51,758 bases of DNA from Sphingomonas bacterium (GCF_028292965.1 NZ_JAQGLG010000205.1:1-51758); one strand, 5' to 3'; positions 39,056-49,672 are shown, counted from the stretch's first letter. Notes: a model not told the origin generated them from the sequence alone. Made by a program: numbers and translations.

Positions 39056-40063
39056 TTAAACGCGGTAGCCACGAAACCAGTCGACGAACAGCGGCACACC
39101 CTGCTCGATCGTGGTGGTCGGTACGAAGCCGATGTCACGAGCGATGTCGCTGATATCGGCGAAAGTGTCCTTCACATCGCCTGGCTGGATCGGCTGATTG
39201 ATACGAATCGCCGGGCGTCCGCAGGCCTCCTCGATCAGGTCGATCAGACGTTCCAGCTGTTCGGACCGGTGATTGCCGATATTATAGAGCCGGTGCGGGC
39301 TGACGCTGCCGCCGGGCTTAGCGGCGCCGTCATCGGGCGGTGGCTGGTCAACGCAGGCGAGGACGCCGGTGACGATATCGTCGATGAAGGTGAAGTCGCG
39401 CCTCATATCGCCGCTATTGAACACTTGGATCGGCCGGCCGGCGAGGATCGCGTCGGTGAACAGCCACATCGCCATGTCGGGCCGACCCCAGGGACCATAG
39501 ACCGTGAAGAAGCGCAGGCCCGTCTGGGGCATGCGGAAGAGATGGGCGTAGGTCTCGCTCATCAACTCGTCGGCGCGCTTGGTCGCGGCGTAGAGCGACA
39601 GCGGTCGGTCGGCGCGCGCCGCGACCTCGAAGGGCAAGCTTGCGCCGCCGCCATAGACCGAGGAGGACGAGGCATAGACAAGATGCGCGACCCCACGTGC
39701 CCGCGCCAGCTCGAGCATGTTGACGTGCCCGACCAGGTTCGACTGGACATAGGCATGCGGATTTTCCAGCGAATAACGCACGCCGGCCTGCGCGCCGAGA
39801 TGGACGATGCGATCGAAGCGGTGCGGTGCGAGCGCCGCGGTCAGCGCGTCATTGTCGGCGAAATCGATCCGCAACATGGTGAAGCGGCCATCGGCGCCGT
39901 GCGTGATCTCGGCGAGGCGATCTTCCTTCAGGCCGACATCGTAATAGGCATTGAGATTATCGATGCCGATCACGCGTTCACCGCGCGCCAGCAGCGCTTT
40001 CGCGACATGCATGCCGATAAAGCCCGCGGCTCCGGTGACGAGAACAGCTTCGCTCATTTTCAC
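39056..40063 (-). CDS. UDP-glucuronate 4-epimerase-like SDR
   Basis: VLVTGAAGFIGMHVAKALLARGERVIGIDNLNAYYDVGLKEDRLAEI; YASSSSVYGGGASLPF; LYAATKRADELM; RFFTVYGPWGRPDMA. Confidence 0.93.
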   Translation of the reverse strand: MKMSEAVLVTGAAGFIGMHVAKALLARGERVIGIDNLNAYYDVGLKEDRLAEITHGADGRFTMLRIDFADNDALTAALAPHRFDRIVHLGAQAGVRYSLENPHAYVQSNLVGHVNMLELARARGVAHLVYASSSSVYGGGASLPFEVAARADRPLSLYAATKRADELMSETYAHLFRMPQTGLRFFTVYGPWGRPDMAMWLFTDAILAGRPIQVFNSGDMRRDFTFIDDIVTGVLACVDQPPPDDGAAKPGGSVSPHRLYNIGNHRSEQLERLIDLIEEACGRPAIRINQPIQPGDVKDTFADISDIARDIGFVPTTTIEQGVPLFVDWFRGYRV

Positions 40064-40110
40064 CCTCTTGCCGCCGAGGCCTGGGCCTTAGCGCCAAGTG
40101 ACGACAGCTT

Positions 40111-41403
40111 CTAGACCGCGATGCGCAACGGCTCGCTTGCGGGACGGATGCGTGGCTGGTCGGGCCAGATGCCGCGCGTGTCATAGACCAGCTTGGTCAC
40201 GCGCTCGTCGAGCGGGACCGACTTGAACACGTCGTGATCGACCAGCACGATCATCGCGCCGCAGCTTTCGATCGCGGTGTCGATATCGGTCAGGCCTGCG
40301 CCGCTGCCGTCGAATTCCCTGGGCAGTTGGTCGGCATAGGGCTCGACGACCTGGATTCGATCGCCGAAGCGTGCGGCCAGCGCGGCGGCCACCTTGAGCG
40401 CGGGGCTCTCGCGGAAATCGTCGATGTTCGCCTTGAAGGCGAGGCCTAGGCAGGCGACCTTCATGCCGGGATGGTCGGCGATCAGTGCTGCGGCGCGCTC
40501 GATGACGTAGTCGACCTTGGCATCGTTCACCTCGCGCGCGGTGCGGATCAGCGGGGTGTTGGCGCGGTCGGCATTGACCAGGAACCACGGGTCGACCGCG
40601 ATGCAATGCCCACCGACGCCCGGCCCGGGCGACAGGATGTTGACGCGCGGATGGCGGTTGGCGAGGCGGATCACCTCCCAAACATCCACCTCCATCGTGT
40701 CGGCGATGCGCGACAATTCGTTAGCGAAGGCGATGTTGACGTCGCGGAAGGCATTCTCGGTCAACTTGGTCATTTCCGCCGCGCGGCTCGTCGTGGTGAC
40801 GCAGGCGCCGCGCACGAAGCGGCGGTAAAAGGCCAAGGCCTTGCGCGCGCAGCGCGGCGTGATGCCGCCGATGACGCGGTCATTGTCGATCAGCTCGACC
40901 AGGATGCGGCCGGGCAGCACGCGCTCGGGGCAATAAGCGATGGCGATATCGGGGCTGTCGGCGCAGCGACCCGGCACTTTCAGGTCCGGGCGCAGCTCGG
41001 CGAGCAGGTCGCGGACCTTCTCGGTCGTGCCGACCGGCGAGGTCGATTCGAGGATCACCGCATCGCCGGCCTTGAGCACGGTGGCAATGGTGGTCGCGGC
41101 GCGCAACACATAGCCGATATTGGGCGCGTGATCCTCGCCGAACGGTGTCGGCACGGCGATGACGAACACGTCCGCCGGCTCGATCTGCACCGAAGCGCGC
41201 AGATTGCCGCGCGCGACGACGCCCGAGACGAGGCCATCGAGATCGACTTCCTCGATATGCACCTTGCCGGAATTGACCGTGTCGACCACCGACTGGGTCA
41301 CGTCCACGCCGAGCACCGATGCTCCGGTGCGCGCGATCACTGCGGCGGTGGGCAGGCCGATATAACCCAGCCCGAGGACGGCAACCTTCAACTCAGCGTT
41401 CAT
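40111..41403 (-). CDS. wecC: UDP-N-acetyl-D-mannosamine dehydrogenase
   Basis: KVAVLGLGYIGLPTAAVIA; KLTENAFRDVNIAFANELSRIAD; GPGVGGHCIAVDPWFL; adjacent to wecB. Confidence 0.93.
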   Translation of the reverse strand: MNAELKVAVLGLGYIGLPTAAVIARTGASVLGVDVTQSVVDTVNSGKVHIEEVDLDGLVSGVVARGNLRASVQIEPADVFVIAVPTPFGEDHAPNIGYVLRAATTIATVLKAGDAVILESTSPVGTTEKVRDLLAELRPDLKVPGRCADSPDIAIAYCPERVLPGRILVELIDNDRVIGGITPRCARKALAFYRRFVRGACVTTTSRAAEMTKLTENAFRDVNIAFANELSRIADTMEVDVWEVIRLANRHPRVNILSPGPGVGGHCIAVDPWFLVNADRANTPLIRTAREVNDAKVDYVIERAAALIADHPGMKVACLGLAFKANIDDFRESPALKVAAALAARFGDRIQVVEPYADQLPREFDGSGAGLTDIDTAIESCGAMIVLVDHDVFKSVPLDERVTKLVYDTRGIWPDQPRIRPASEPLRIAV

Positions 41404-42520
41404 CGGCGACGATCCTCGCAATCCTTGCCGACGCATGGCCATCGCCGAACGGATTGTGGGCGCGGGCCATGGCGGAATAGGCGCTGCTATCGTCGAGCAG
41501 GGTGAAGATTTCGGAAACGATCCGATCAGCGTCAGTGCCGATCAGCTTCGCGGTACCCGCGACGACGCCTTCCGGGCGTTCGGTCGTTTCGCGCATCACC
41601 AGCACCGGCTTGCCGAGGGCGGGTGCCTCTTCCTGCACACCGCCGGAGTCGGTCAGCGCGATGTGGCACAGGCCGAGCGCGCGCACGAAGTGCGGATAAT
41701 CGAGCGGGTCGATCCGCGCGACATTGGCGCGATCGCCGAGCAGGCGGTCCATCACCGACACGACATTGGGGTTGGGATGGACCGGGAACAGGATCGCGAC
41801 ATCGTCGCGGTCGGCGATACGGCCGATAGCGCGGGCGATATTCTCCATACCCTCGCCGAAATTCTCGCGGCGATGGGTGGTGACGAGAATGATGCGCTTG
41901 CCGGCGAAGCGCGCGGCGATGTCGTCCAGCCCGGATGCCAGGCTTGGATCGGCGGCGAGCCGCGCCTGCGTGGCGAGCAGTGCGTCGATCACCGTGTTGC
42001 CGGTGACATGGATCGTCGCCGGTGCGATATTCTCGCGGCGCAGCGCCTCGGCGGCGGTGTCGGTCGGCGCGAAATGCTGGTCGGCGATCGGCGCGACGAT
42101 GCGGCGGTTCACCTCTTCCGGCCAGGGCTGCCAGATGTCGCCCGAGCGCAGGCCAGCCTCAACATGGCTGACCCGAACCTTGCGATAATAAGCGGCCAGC
42201 GCGCCGACCATCGCGGTGGCGGTGTCGCCTTGGACGATGACGCGATCGGGCCGCTCGGCATCCATCACCTCGCCCAACCCGGTCAGGAGGCGCGCGGTGA
42301 GGCGATCGAGCGACTGCCCCGGCTCCATCAGGTCGAGATCGATATCCGGCTGAAGCCCGGCAATGGCGAGCACCTGGTCGAGCAGACCGCGATGCTGGGC
42401 GGTGATGCAGATGCGCACGTCGAGCCCGCTCACCTCGCGCAGGGCGGCGACGACCGGGAACAGCTTGATCGCTTCCGGCCGGGTGCCGAAGATGACGAGG
42501 ATCTTGCGTGGGGCAGACAT
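41393..42520 (-). CDS. wecB: UDP-N-acetylglucosamine 2-epimerase (non-hydrolysing)
   Basis: KILVIFGTRPEAIKLFPVVAAL; VIVQGDTATAMVGALAAYY; HVEAGLRSGD; LTDSGGVQEEAPALGKPVLVMRETTERPEGV. Confidence 0.97.
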   Translation of the reverse strand: MSAPRKILVIFGTRPEAIKLFPVVAALREVSGLDVRICITAQHRGLLDQVLAIAGLQPDIDLDLMEPGQSLDRLTARLLTGLGEVMDAERPDRVIVQGDTATAMVGALAAYYRKVRVSHVEAGLRSGDIWQPWPEEVNRRIVAPIADQHFAPTDTAAEALRRENIAPATIHVTGNTVIDALLATQARLAADPSLASGLDDIAARFAGKRIILVTTHRRENFGEGMENIARAIGRIADRDDVAILFPVHPNPNVVSVMDRLLGDRANVARIDPLDYPHFVRALGLCHIALTDSGGVQEEAPALGKPVLVMRETTERPEGVVAGTAKLIGTDADRIVSEIFTLLDDSSAYSAMARAHNPFGDGHASARIARIVADER

Positions 42521-42554
42521 GCCCCCCGTTAGGCCAGAGAGGCTTAAGACCGCG

Positions 42555-43304
42555 CTAACCGCAGACCGGGCAGCCGGGGTCCTTGGGCAGGCTGATGGTG
42601 CGGAAGCGGAAGGCGAGCGCGTCGGCGAGCAGCAGCTTGCCGGCGGGGTCCTCCCCGAACGGCACGATCGCTCGGATCGTCTCGAGCGCGGCGAGGCTGC
42701 CCATCACCCCGGTCATTGCGCCCATAACACCGGCTTCGGCGCAGTTCGCCTCGGCGCGGTCGGGGTCGGCGCCGACAAGGCACCGGTAACAGGGCTTGTC
42801 CGCCTCCCAGCCGCGATAGACGGCGAGTTGGCCATCGAACTGGCCGACCGCGGCCGACACCAGCGGAATTCGTAAAGCAAAGGCGGCATCGGCGACTGCC
42901 AGGCGGGTGACAAAATTATCGCACCCATCAAGGACCACATCGGCACCTGCAAGGAGGGCTCGAGCATTGGCGGCATCGATACGCTGGGCGAATTTTGTCA
43001 GGTGTACATGGGGGTTCAGTCGCTCAATCGCCTCCTCCGCTGCCGCAACCTTTATCTTGCCGATATCTGCCTCGCCAAACAGGGTCTGGCGTTGCAGATT
43101 GGACAGGTCGACGCGGTCATCGTCGATCAGGATCAGCCTACCGACGCCGGCGGCGGCAAGATACTGGATCGCCGGCGAGCCGATGCCGCCTGCACCGATC
43201 ACTGCCACGGTTGCGGCGCGCAGCTTGCGCTGTCCGGCGCCGCCGATTTCCTTGAGCACGATATGGCGGGCATAGCGCGCCAGCTCGGCGTCGCTCAGCG
43301 TCAC
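42555..43304 (-). CDS. HesA/MoeB/ThiF-family adenylyltransferase
   Basis: [63 protein letters not shown]; no rhodanese domain; C-terminal CPVCG. Confidence 0.92.
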   Translation of the reverse strand: MTLSDAELARYARHIVLKEIGGAGQRKLRAATVAVIGAGGIGSPAIQYLAAAGVGRLILIDDDRVDLSNLQRQTLFGEADIGKIKVAAAEEAIERLNPHVHLTKFAQRIDAANARALLAGADVVLDGCDNFVTRLAVADAAFALRIPLVSAAVGQFDGQLAVYRGWEADKPCYRCLVGADPDRAEANCAEAGVMGAMTGVMGSLAALETIRAIVPFGEDPAGKLLLADALAFRFRTISLPKDPGCPVCG

Positions 43305-43744
43305 CGCCCGGTCGACCCGAATCCCCCGGCACCGCGCGCCGTGTCGTCGAGGCTGTCGACCTCGGCCAGCGTCGCGCGTTGCACCGCGGCCGGAACCAAC
43401 TGCGCGATACGGTCGCCGCGCGCGATGGTGAAGGGTTCGCTGCCGAGATTGGCGAGAATCACCTTCACTTCGCCGCGATAGTCGCTGTCGATGGTGCCAG
43501 GCGTATTGAGACAGGTGACGCCGTGTTTCAGCGCGAGGCCGGAGCGCGGCCGCACCTGAACCTCGTAGCCAACGGTTATGGCGATGGCGAAGCCCGTCGC
43601 GACGGCGGCGCGAGCGCCGGGTGCGAGCACCAGTTCCTCGGCGGCGACCACATCCATGCCGGCGGCGCCGTCGGTGGCATAGGCCGGTGGTGTCAGGCCC
43701 TCGCCGTGCGGCAGGCGCATCAGGCGGATCTCGATCGGGGTCAT
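43301..43744 (-). CDS. dut: dUTP diphosphatase
   Basis: [64 protein letters not shown]. Confidence 0.97.
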   Translation of the reverse strand: MTPIEIRLMRLPHGEGLTPPAYATDGAAGMDVVAAEELVLAPGARAAVATGFAIAITVGYEVQVRPRSGLALKHGVTCLNTPGTIDSDYRGEVKVILANLGSEPFTIARGDRIAQLVPAAVQRATLAEVDSLDDTARGAGGFGSTGR

Positions 43745-44373
43745 GTCAGGTTCTCCGCGATGCGCCGCGCCAGACGCTCGGCGACTTCATCCTTGGGCAG
43801 GCGTTCCCAGCTTTCGACGCCCTGGGCAGTGACGATATGCACGGCGTTGCTCGCCCCGCCCATCACATCGCCCGACACGTCGTTGGCGACGATCCAGTCG
43901 ACATTCTTGCGCGTTCGCTTGGCGATGGCGTGCTCGACCACCTTCTCGGTCTCGGCGGCAAAGCCGATCAGCAAAGCCGGGCGGCGCGGGTCCGCGGCCA
44001 GGGTGGCGAGGATGTCGGGGTTCTCGACCAGCGTCAGCACCGGGGCGCCGTCGCCCTTCTTGATCTTCTGACCCGAAGCCTCGACGCGCCAGTCTGCGAC
44101 CGCTGCGACCATCACCGCGGCATCGGCGGGCAGGGCGGCAAACACCGCGTCGCGCATCTCGATCGCTGTCTCGACATCGATCCGGGTCACGCCAACGGGG
44201 GTGAATAATGTCACAGGTCCTGCGACCAGGGTGACACGCGCGCCCAGCGTGGCGAGCGCACCCGCAATAGCGAAACCCTGCTTCCCCGATGAGCGATTGG
44301 CAATGTAGCGCACCGGGTCGATCGGCTCATGGGTCGGGCCGGCGGTGACGATAATATGCTTCTCCGACAGCAT
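43741..44373 (-). CDS. coaB: Phosphopantothenate--cysteine ligase domain as a separate ORF
   Basis: [69 protein letters not shown]. Confidence 0.93.
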   Translation of the reverse strand: MLSEKHIIVTAGPTHEPIDPVRYIANRSSGKQGFAIAGALATLGARVTLVAGPVTLFTPVGVTRIDVETAIEMRDAVFAALPADAAVMVAAVADWRVEASGQKIKKGDGAPVLTLVENPDILATLAADPRRPALLIGFAAETEKVVEHAIAKRTRKNVDWIVANDVSGDVMGGASNAVHIVTAQGVESWERLPKDEVAERLARRIAENLT

Positions 44374-44909
44374 CAGGCGGCGAGCAGACCCTGGATCGCG
44401 GCCAGGATCGCCTCGGGCGTGGGCAAGCGGCCGGGGCCATATTCGCCGCACGCCATCTCGCCCTCGTCGGGCTCCATCACCGTGACACCATCGCCGCGCA
44501 ACGTGCTGACATTGCGCCTTGTGGCAGCGTGCTGCCACATGCGCACGTTCATCGCCGGCGCGGCCAGCACGCGCTTGTCGGTGGCGAGCAGCAGGGTCGT
44601 GGCGAGATCATCGGCGATGCCGGCGGCCATCTTGGCCATAAGGTCGGCGGTGGCCGGCGCGATGACGACGAGGTCGGCTTCGCGGCTAAGCTGGATATGG
44701 CCCATCTCGGCCTCGTCCTTGAGATCCCAGAGCGAGGTGAAGACCTGGTTCTCGCTGAGTGCTGCGAGGGTCATCGGTGTGACAAAATTCGCGCCGCTGG
44801 CGGTCAGCACGCAGCGCACGCCGATCCCGGCCTTGCGCGCCAGCCGGATCAGCTCGCACGCTTTGTACGCCGCGATGCCGCCGCCGACGATCAGCAGGAT
44901 CTTCTTCAT
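44373..44909 (-). CDS. coaC: Phosphopantothenoylcysteine decarboxylase domain as a separate ORF
   Basis: KKILLIVGGGIAAYKACELIRLARKAGIGVRCVLTASGANFVTPMTLAALS; APAMNVRMW; stops 1 nt into coaB start. Confidence 0.93.
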   Translation of the reverse strand: MKKILLIVGGGIAAYKACELIRLARKAGIGVRCVLTASGANFVTPMTLAALSENQVFTSLWDLKDEAEMGHIQLSREADLVVIAPATADLMAKMAAGIADDLATTLLLATDKRVLAAPAMNVRMWQHAATRRNVSTLRGDGVTVMEPDEGEMACGEYGPGRLPTPEAILAAIQGLLAA

Positions 44910-46027
44910 CGCACCATCCGCGTGATGATGATGCGCCGCCGGTCGGTCGCCGCGACATACAGGTCGCGCAGCGCATCGGGCGCGAAGGCCAGGCCGACGA
45001 GAAGGGCAGGGGCGATCATCAGCCCCCAATAGAAGGTATCGGTGCGTCCGAACAGCGACAGCAGCACTGCATAGCTGGCGTAGATCGCGATCGCGCGCAG
45101 CGCGAGTGGCTCACGCCATGCCGACCAGCCGATCAATGTCAGTCCGACCAGCAAAGCGGCGAGTGCCGGCGGGGCGAGGGCGAGAGCCGTCGAGATGCTC
45201 ATCGTCTTCACGAAGAAGCCGAAACCGAGCATGCCGGCCCAGCCCGGGGATGCAGGATCGGCGGGTGTGACGACTTGCCCGACGGCATGGGCGTGCAGCG
45301 CCACGACCAGGGCGAAGATCGCGATCGTCGCGCCCCAGGCGAGGCTTTCGCGGCGATTGCCTTCGAGCCAGGCCAGCGCGGCCATGATTGCGACATAGAG
45401 ACCGGCGGTCTCGCGCACGAGCATGGCGATCATGCCGAAGGCGACCGCCTCGACCCACCGATCCTGACGGCGCAGCGCCAGCGACAGCGCAATCAGCAGC
45501 CCGGCCCAGATTTCGTGAAAGGCGACGAGTTCGCTCTGGACGAAGGCGGTCATGCCACCGGCGAGCAGCACCAGCGCAATCATCAGCGGCGGCACGCGCA
45601 CAAAGGCGGGGCGCAGCCGGGTGAACCATGCCAGCATCACGCACGCCGCCAGCACGTAAAGCAGGATGGTCGACACGAAGGTCGGCATGCTGGCCTCGAA
45701 CAGCGCCAATGTCGGCAGGCGGAAAGTGACGAACGGGCGCAGCGGATAGTCGCCGGCGCGCAGCGCCTGCGCAGTCACGGCGTAATAATTGCCGCCGCCG
45801 CGCACCCCGGCGACGATCGATTCGTACAGCACGACATCGGCCTGGTCGTTGGCGCGCGCGGCCGGATCATGGCTCACCGGCGGCGGGCTGGGCGCGGCAA
45901 GCGCGAGCAGGGTAGCGGCGAGCAGCAGCGCGCAGAGCGCCAGCACCATCCGCGCCGGCGTGCGCTTTATCCCCGAGAAGCGCGACGGGGTCGCAAGCCA
46001 GAAAGGCGAGGGCGCGCGGCTGGCCAT
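44906..46027 (-). CDS. Integral membrane hypothetical protein
   Basis: Many hydrophobic segments; ATGA overlap with coaC start. Confidence 0.8.
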   Translation of the reverse strand: MASRAPSPFWLATPSRFSGIKRTPARMVLALCALLLAATLLALAAPSPPPVSHDPAARANDQADVVLYESIVAGVRGGGNYYAVTAQALRAGDYPLRPFVTFRLPTLALFEASMPTFVSTILLYVLAACVMLAWFTRLRPAFVRVPPLMIALVLLAGGMTAFVQSELVAFHEIWAGLLIALSLALRRQDRWVEAVAFGMIAMLVRETAGLYVAIMAALAWLEGNRRESLAWGATIAIFALVVALHAHAVGQVVTPADPASPGWAGMLGFGFFVKTMSISTALALAPPALAALLVGLTLIGWSAWREPLALRAIAIYASYAVLLSLFGRTDTFYWGLMIAPALLVGLAFAPDALRDLYVAATDRRRIIITRMVR

Positions 46028-46032
46028 GGGGC

Positions 46033-47568
46033 CTAGTGCAGCACTGCCCAGGTTGCGGCAACGCTAACCGCCGCCGTCAGCACCCCAACGGCGAAATAGC
46101 GCCAGCCGCCGCCGATCCGCACCACTTCGATCTCCTTGAGCGGCGGCGAGGGAGGCGCGCCACCTGGGGCAGGGTACCGTGCCTCGATGTTGCGGATCAG
46201 ATCGGGCAGCCGGGTCAGCGTCTTGATATCGGCCATCAGCCGGTCGGCCAGCGCCGCTTCGGGGCCGAGTTCGGTCCTGATCCACTCGCGCACGAACGGC
46301 GCGGCCGATTCCCACAGATTGATATCGGGGTCGAGGCTGGTTGCCACGCCCTCTACCATCACCATGGTCTTTTGCAGCAGCAGCAGATGCGGCTGGGTCT
46401 GCATGTCGAAATCGCGGGTGATCGAGAACAGCCCGTCGAGCATCATGCCGATCGACATGTCCTTGACCGCCAGCCCGCGCATCGGCTCGCCGACGGCGCG
46501 CAGCGCGGTAGCGAACTCGGCGACATTGTGATGCGGCGGCACATAACCGGCCTCGAAATGGATTTCGGCGACGCGTTTGTAGTTGCCGGTGATCAGCCCG
46601 TAGAGAATCTCCGCCAGCCACACCCGGGCGCGCCGGTCGATCCGGCCCATGATTCCGAAATCGATCGCGGCGAGACGATTGCCCGGCAGCGCGAACAGAT
46701 TTCCCTGGTGCATGTCCGCGTGGAAGAATCCTTCCGAGATCGCCTGACGCAGGAAGGCGTGCACCAGTGTGTCGGCGAGCTTCTTCAGATCATAGCCGGC
46801 GGCGACCAGCGCGGGGCGGTCGGCCAGCTTGATGCCGTCGACCCAGGCGAGGGTCAGCACCTTGCCGGTGGTGCGCTGCCAGTCGATCGCCGGCACGACG
46901 TAATCGGGCTCGGCGGTCATCGTATCGGCCAGCTCGGAGGCGGATGCCGCCTCGCGCCGCAGGTCGAGTTCGCGCGCGGTCCAGCGCTTGAAGGTCTCGA
47001 TGACAAGGCGCGGGCGCAACCGCGCCAGTTCGCCGCCCATCGCCTCCACCTGCGCGGCGGCCCATTGATAGGTATCGATCGCGCGAGCGAATTCCTCTTC
47101 GACGCCGGGCCGCAGCACCTTCACCGCGACGGTGCGGCCGTCGGTGGTCACGGCGCGGTGCACCTGCGCGATTGATGCTGCACCGATCGGCACGGGGTCG
47201 ATCGAGGTGAACAGTTCCTCGGTCGGCCGTCCAAAGGCGCGAATCATCGCGGCGTGGATCTGCTCCCATGGCACCGGGGGGAGGGCGTCCTGCAGTCGCA
47301 ACAGGTCGTGCGCGGCATCCTCACCAACCAGATCGGGGCGTGTGGCGAGTGTCTGGCCGAGCTTGATCGCTGCGGGGCCGATTTCCTGAAACGCGTCGGC
47401 ATAGGTCGGCACATCCGGCACACGCGCACCGAACCGCGCGATCCGCGCCAGGCGGCGCACCGGCGCCGGCGTGTTGGGATCGCGCTCGATTCCGCGCAGC
47501 GCGCCGTGCCGTGCAAGAATCCGGCCCCATTTCAGAAGTCGTACGATGTGGACGATGGGCGCTGTCAC
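46033..47568 (-). CDS. ubiB: UbiB/ABC1-family ubiquinone biosynthesis protein
   Basis: GPAAIKLGQTLATRPDLVGEDAAHDLLRLQDALPPVP; VPIGAASIAQVHRA; HADMHQGNLFALPGNRLAAIDFGIMGRID. Confidence 0.96.
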   Translation of the reverse strand: MTAPIVHIVRLLKWGRILARHGALRGIERDPNTPAPVRRLARIARFGARVPDVPTYADAFQEIGPAAIKLGQTLATRPDLVGEDAAHDLLRLQDALPPVPWEQIHAAMIRAFGRPTEELFTSIDPVPIGAASIAQVHRAVTTDGRTVAVKVLRPGVEEEFARAIDTYQWAAAQVEAMGGELARLRPRLVIETFKRWTARELDLRREAASASELADTMTAEPDYVVPAIDWQRTTGKVLTLAWVDGIKLADRPALVAAGYDLKKLADTLVHAFLRQAISEGFFHADMHQGNLFALPGNRLAAIDFGIMGRIDRRARVWLAEILYGLITGNYKRVAEIHFEAGYVPPHHNVAEFATALRAVGEPMRGLAVKDMSIGMMLDGLFSITRDFDMQTQPHLLLLQKTMVMVEGVATSLDPDINLWESAAPFVREWIRTELGPEAALADRLMADIKTLTRLPDLIRNIEARYPAPGGAPPSPPLKEIEVVRIGGGWRYFAVGVLTAAVSVAATWAVLH

Positions 47569-47623
47569 GCGTTTCGAACCGGGACCCCGGCGGGCGTCGG
47601 GGTTTGACCACGCTGATGCATGG

Positions 47624-48355
47624 TCAAATCTTCCAGCCGCTATGGATCGCGACCAGCCCGCCGAGCATCGGCTCCACCTTGGTGCGAATGAATCCCGCTT
47701 CGCCGATCATCCGCTCGAAGGTCGGCATGTCGGGAAAACGCCGGATCGATTCGATCAGATAGCGGTAGCTGTCCTCGTCATGCGCCAGCAGCTTGCCGAC
47801 CTTGGGCACGATCCTGTGCGAATAGGTGTCGTAGATCTCGGCGAAACCGGGCCACAAAGTGGTCGAGAATTCGAGGCAGAAGAAGCGCCCGCCGCGCTTC
47901 AGCACGCGGTGCGCCTCGCGCAGCGCCTTTGGGATATCGGTCACGTTCCGGATGCCGAAGGCGATGGTATAGGCGTCGAAGAAGCGATCCGGGAATTGCA
48001 GTGTCTCGGCATTGGCTTCCGACCAGACCAGCCCGTCGATCCCGCGCTTGGCGGCGCGTTCGATGCCGACATCGAGCATCGCCGGGTTGATATCGGCGAC
48101 GGTGACGCTGGCGCCCGATTTGGCCAGCCGGAAGGCGATGTCGCCGGTGCCGCCGGCCATGTCGAGGATCGTCTCGCTCTCGCGCGGCTGCACGCGGCGC
48201 ACGAAGCGGTCTTTCCACAACCGGTGCATGCCGCCCGACATGGCGTCGTTCATCAGGTCGTAGCTCGAGGCAACGCTGGTGAACACGCCACCGACGCGGC
48301 TGGTCTTCTCTTCCGGGGCGATGTCTTCGTAGCCGAAGGAAACGGTGTCGGTCAT
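47624..48355 (-). CDS. ubiE: Demethylmenaquinone/2-methoxy-polyprenylbenzoquinol methyltransferase
   Basis: VFTSVASSYDLMNDAMSGGMHRLWKDRFV; ILDMAGGTGDIAFRLA; IAFGIRNVTDIPKALREAHRVLKRGGRFFCLEFS. Confidence 0.97.
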   Translation of the reverse strand: MTDTVSFGYEDIAPEEKTSRVGGVFTSVASSYDLMNDAMSGGMHRLWKDRFVRRVQPRESETILDMAGGTGDIAFRLAKSGASVTVADINPAMLDVGIERAAKRGIDGLVWSEANAETLQFPDRFFDAYTIAFGIRNVTDIPKALREAHRVLKRGGRFFCLEFSTTLWPGFAEIYDTYSHRIVPKVGKLLAHDEDSYRYLIESIRRFPDMPTFERMIGEAGFIRTKVEPMLGGLVAIHSGWKI

Positions 48356-48411
48356 GAAAGGCGCTCTAGCCAAGGCTTGTGGCATCGGCAAACGCAACCT
48401 AGCTCCCTTGC

Positions 48412-49224
48412 ATGCCTGAGCTTCCAGAAGTCGAAACCACCGTTCGCGGGCTCGAGCCCGTCCTTGCCGGTCAGCGCCTGACGCTGGTCGAGACGCGGCG
48501 TGGCGATCTGCGTCGCCCGTTCCCGGTCGATCTGCGTCAGCGGCTCACCGGGGCAACCGTCACCACGCTCGGCCGGCGCGCCAAATATGGCCTGATCGAC
48601 ACCGACCGCGGCGACACGATGATCTTCCATCTCGGCATGTCGGGGCGCTGGCGCGTCGATCCCGCGGAACTGTTGCCACACGACCATCTTCTGCTGGAAA
48701 CCGCGAACGGACGCCGGGTGGCGCTCAACGATCCGCGCCGCTTCGGCTCGGTCGATCTGCTGGCGACGGCTGACGTGGCCGACTGGCCGGCGTTCCGCGC
48801 TCTTGGCCCAGAACCGCTCGGCCCCGACTTCACCGCCGATTATCTCCTCGAAGCGCTCAGCGGTCGCAAGGCGTCGATCAAGCTGATGCTGCTCGACCAG
48901 CGCATCGTCGCCGGGCTCGGCAACATCTATGTCTGCGAGGCGCTGTTCATGGCGCGCATCTCGCCGAAGCGCGCCGCCGGACGAATCTCGCTGCCTCGGC
49001 TCGAACGGCTGGTCGAGGCGATTCGCGCCGTTCTGCTGTCGGCGATCGAGGCTGGAGGATCATCGCTACGCGATTATGCCCGGCCCGATGGCGAGCTGGG
49101 ATATTTCTCGAAGCAGTTCGCCGTCTATGGCCGCGAGGGTAAGCCCTGCGCCTGCGGCGGTACCGTCCAACGCTACACCGAAGGCGGTCGCTCAACATTC
49201 TGGTGTCCGAAATGCCAGCGTTGA
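48412..49224 (+). CDS. mutM: Formamidopyrimidine-DNA glycosylase
   Basis: MPELPEVETTVRGLEPVL; HLGMSGRW; LLDQRIVAGLGNIYVCEALF; zinc finger CACGGTVQRYTEGGRSTFWCPKCQ. Confidence 0.98.
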   Translation: MPELPEVETTVRGLEPVLAGQRLTLVETRRGDLRRPFPVDLRQRLTGATVTTLGRRAKYGLIDTDRGDTMIFHLGMSGRWRVDPAELLPHDHLLLETANGRRVALNDPRRFGSVDLLATADVADWPAFRALGPEPLGPDFTADYLLEALSGRKASIKLMLLDQRIVAGLGNIYVCEALFMARISPKRAAGRISLPRLERLVEAIRAVLLSAIEAGGSSLRDYARPDGELGYFSKQFAVYGREGKPCACGGTVQRYTEGGRSTFWCPKCQR

Positions 49225-49380
49225 GTTTGTTTCGCACCGTCCGGGTCAGCCTCGCTGACCGCTAAAGATTTCAGCGCTGAGTTGACCCGCAAAGGGCGAC
49301 TCGCTAAGGGCGACGCCTTCCGGGGCAGCGGATGCGATTCCGCAGCCCTTTTTCATTGACGATATATTCGAGGTTTTTCG

Positions 49381-49644
49381 ATGGCGAACACGCCGCAAGC
49401 GAAGAAGCGCATCCGCCGCAACACGCGCCGGGCCGAAATCAACGGCAACCGCGTCGGCCGGATCCGGACCTTTGTGAAGAAGGCCGAAGCCGCGCTCGCC
49501 GCTGGCGACAAGTCCGCCGCGACCGAAGCCATGGCGCAGGTCCAGCCGGAACTGATGCGTGGCGTCGCCAAGGGCGTGCTGCACAAGAACACCGCGTCGC
49601 GGAAGTTCTCCCGCCTGACCAAGCGACTCGTCGCCCTGGCCTGA
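49381..49644 (+). CDS. rpsT: 30S ribosomal protein S20
   Basis: [39 protein letters not shown]...[20 protein letters not shown]. Confidence 0.98.
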   Translation: MANTPQAKKRIRRNTRRAEINGNRVGRIRTFVKKAEAALAAGDKSAATEAMAQVQPELMRGVAKGVLHKNTASRKFSRLTKRLVALA

Positions 49645-49672
49645 TTCGTCCGTTTCGGACCAGAAATGATTG

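Noticed and set aside
46036-47175. 379-aa plus-strand ORF antisense to ubiB
   Set aside because: Shadow ORF; ubiB motifs on the minus strand are definitive.
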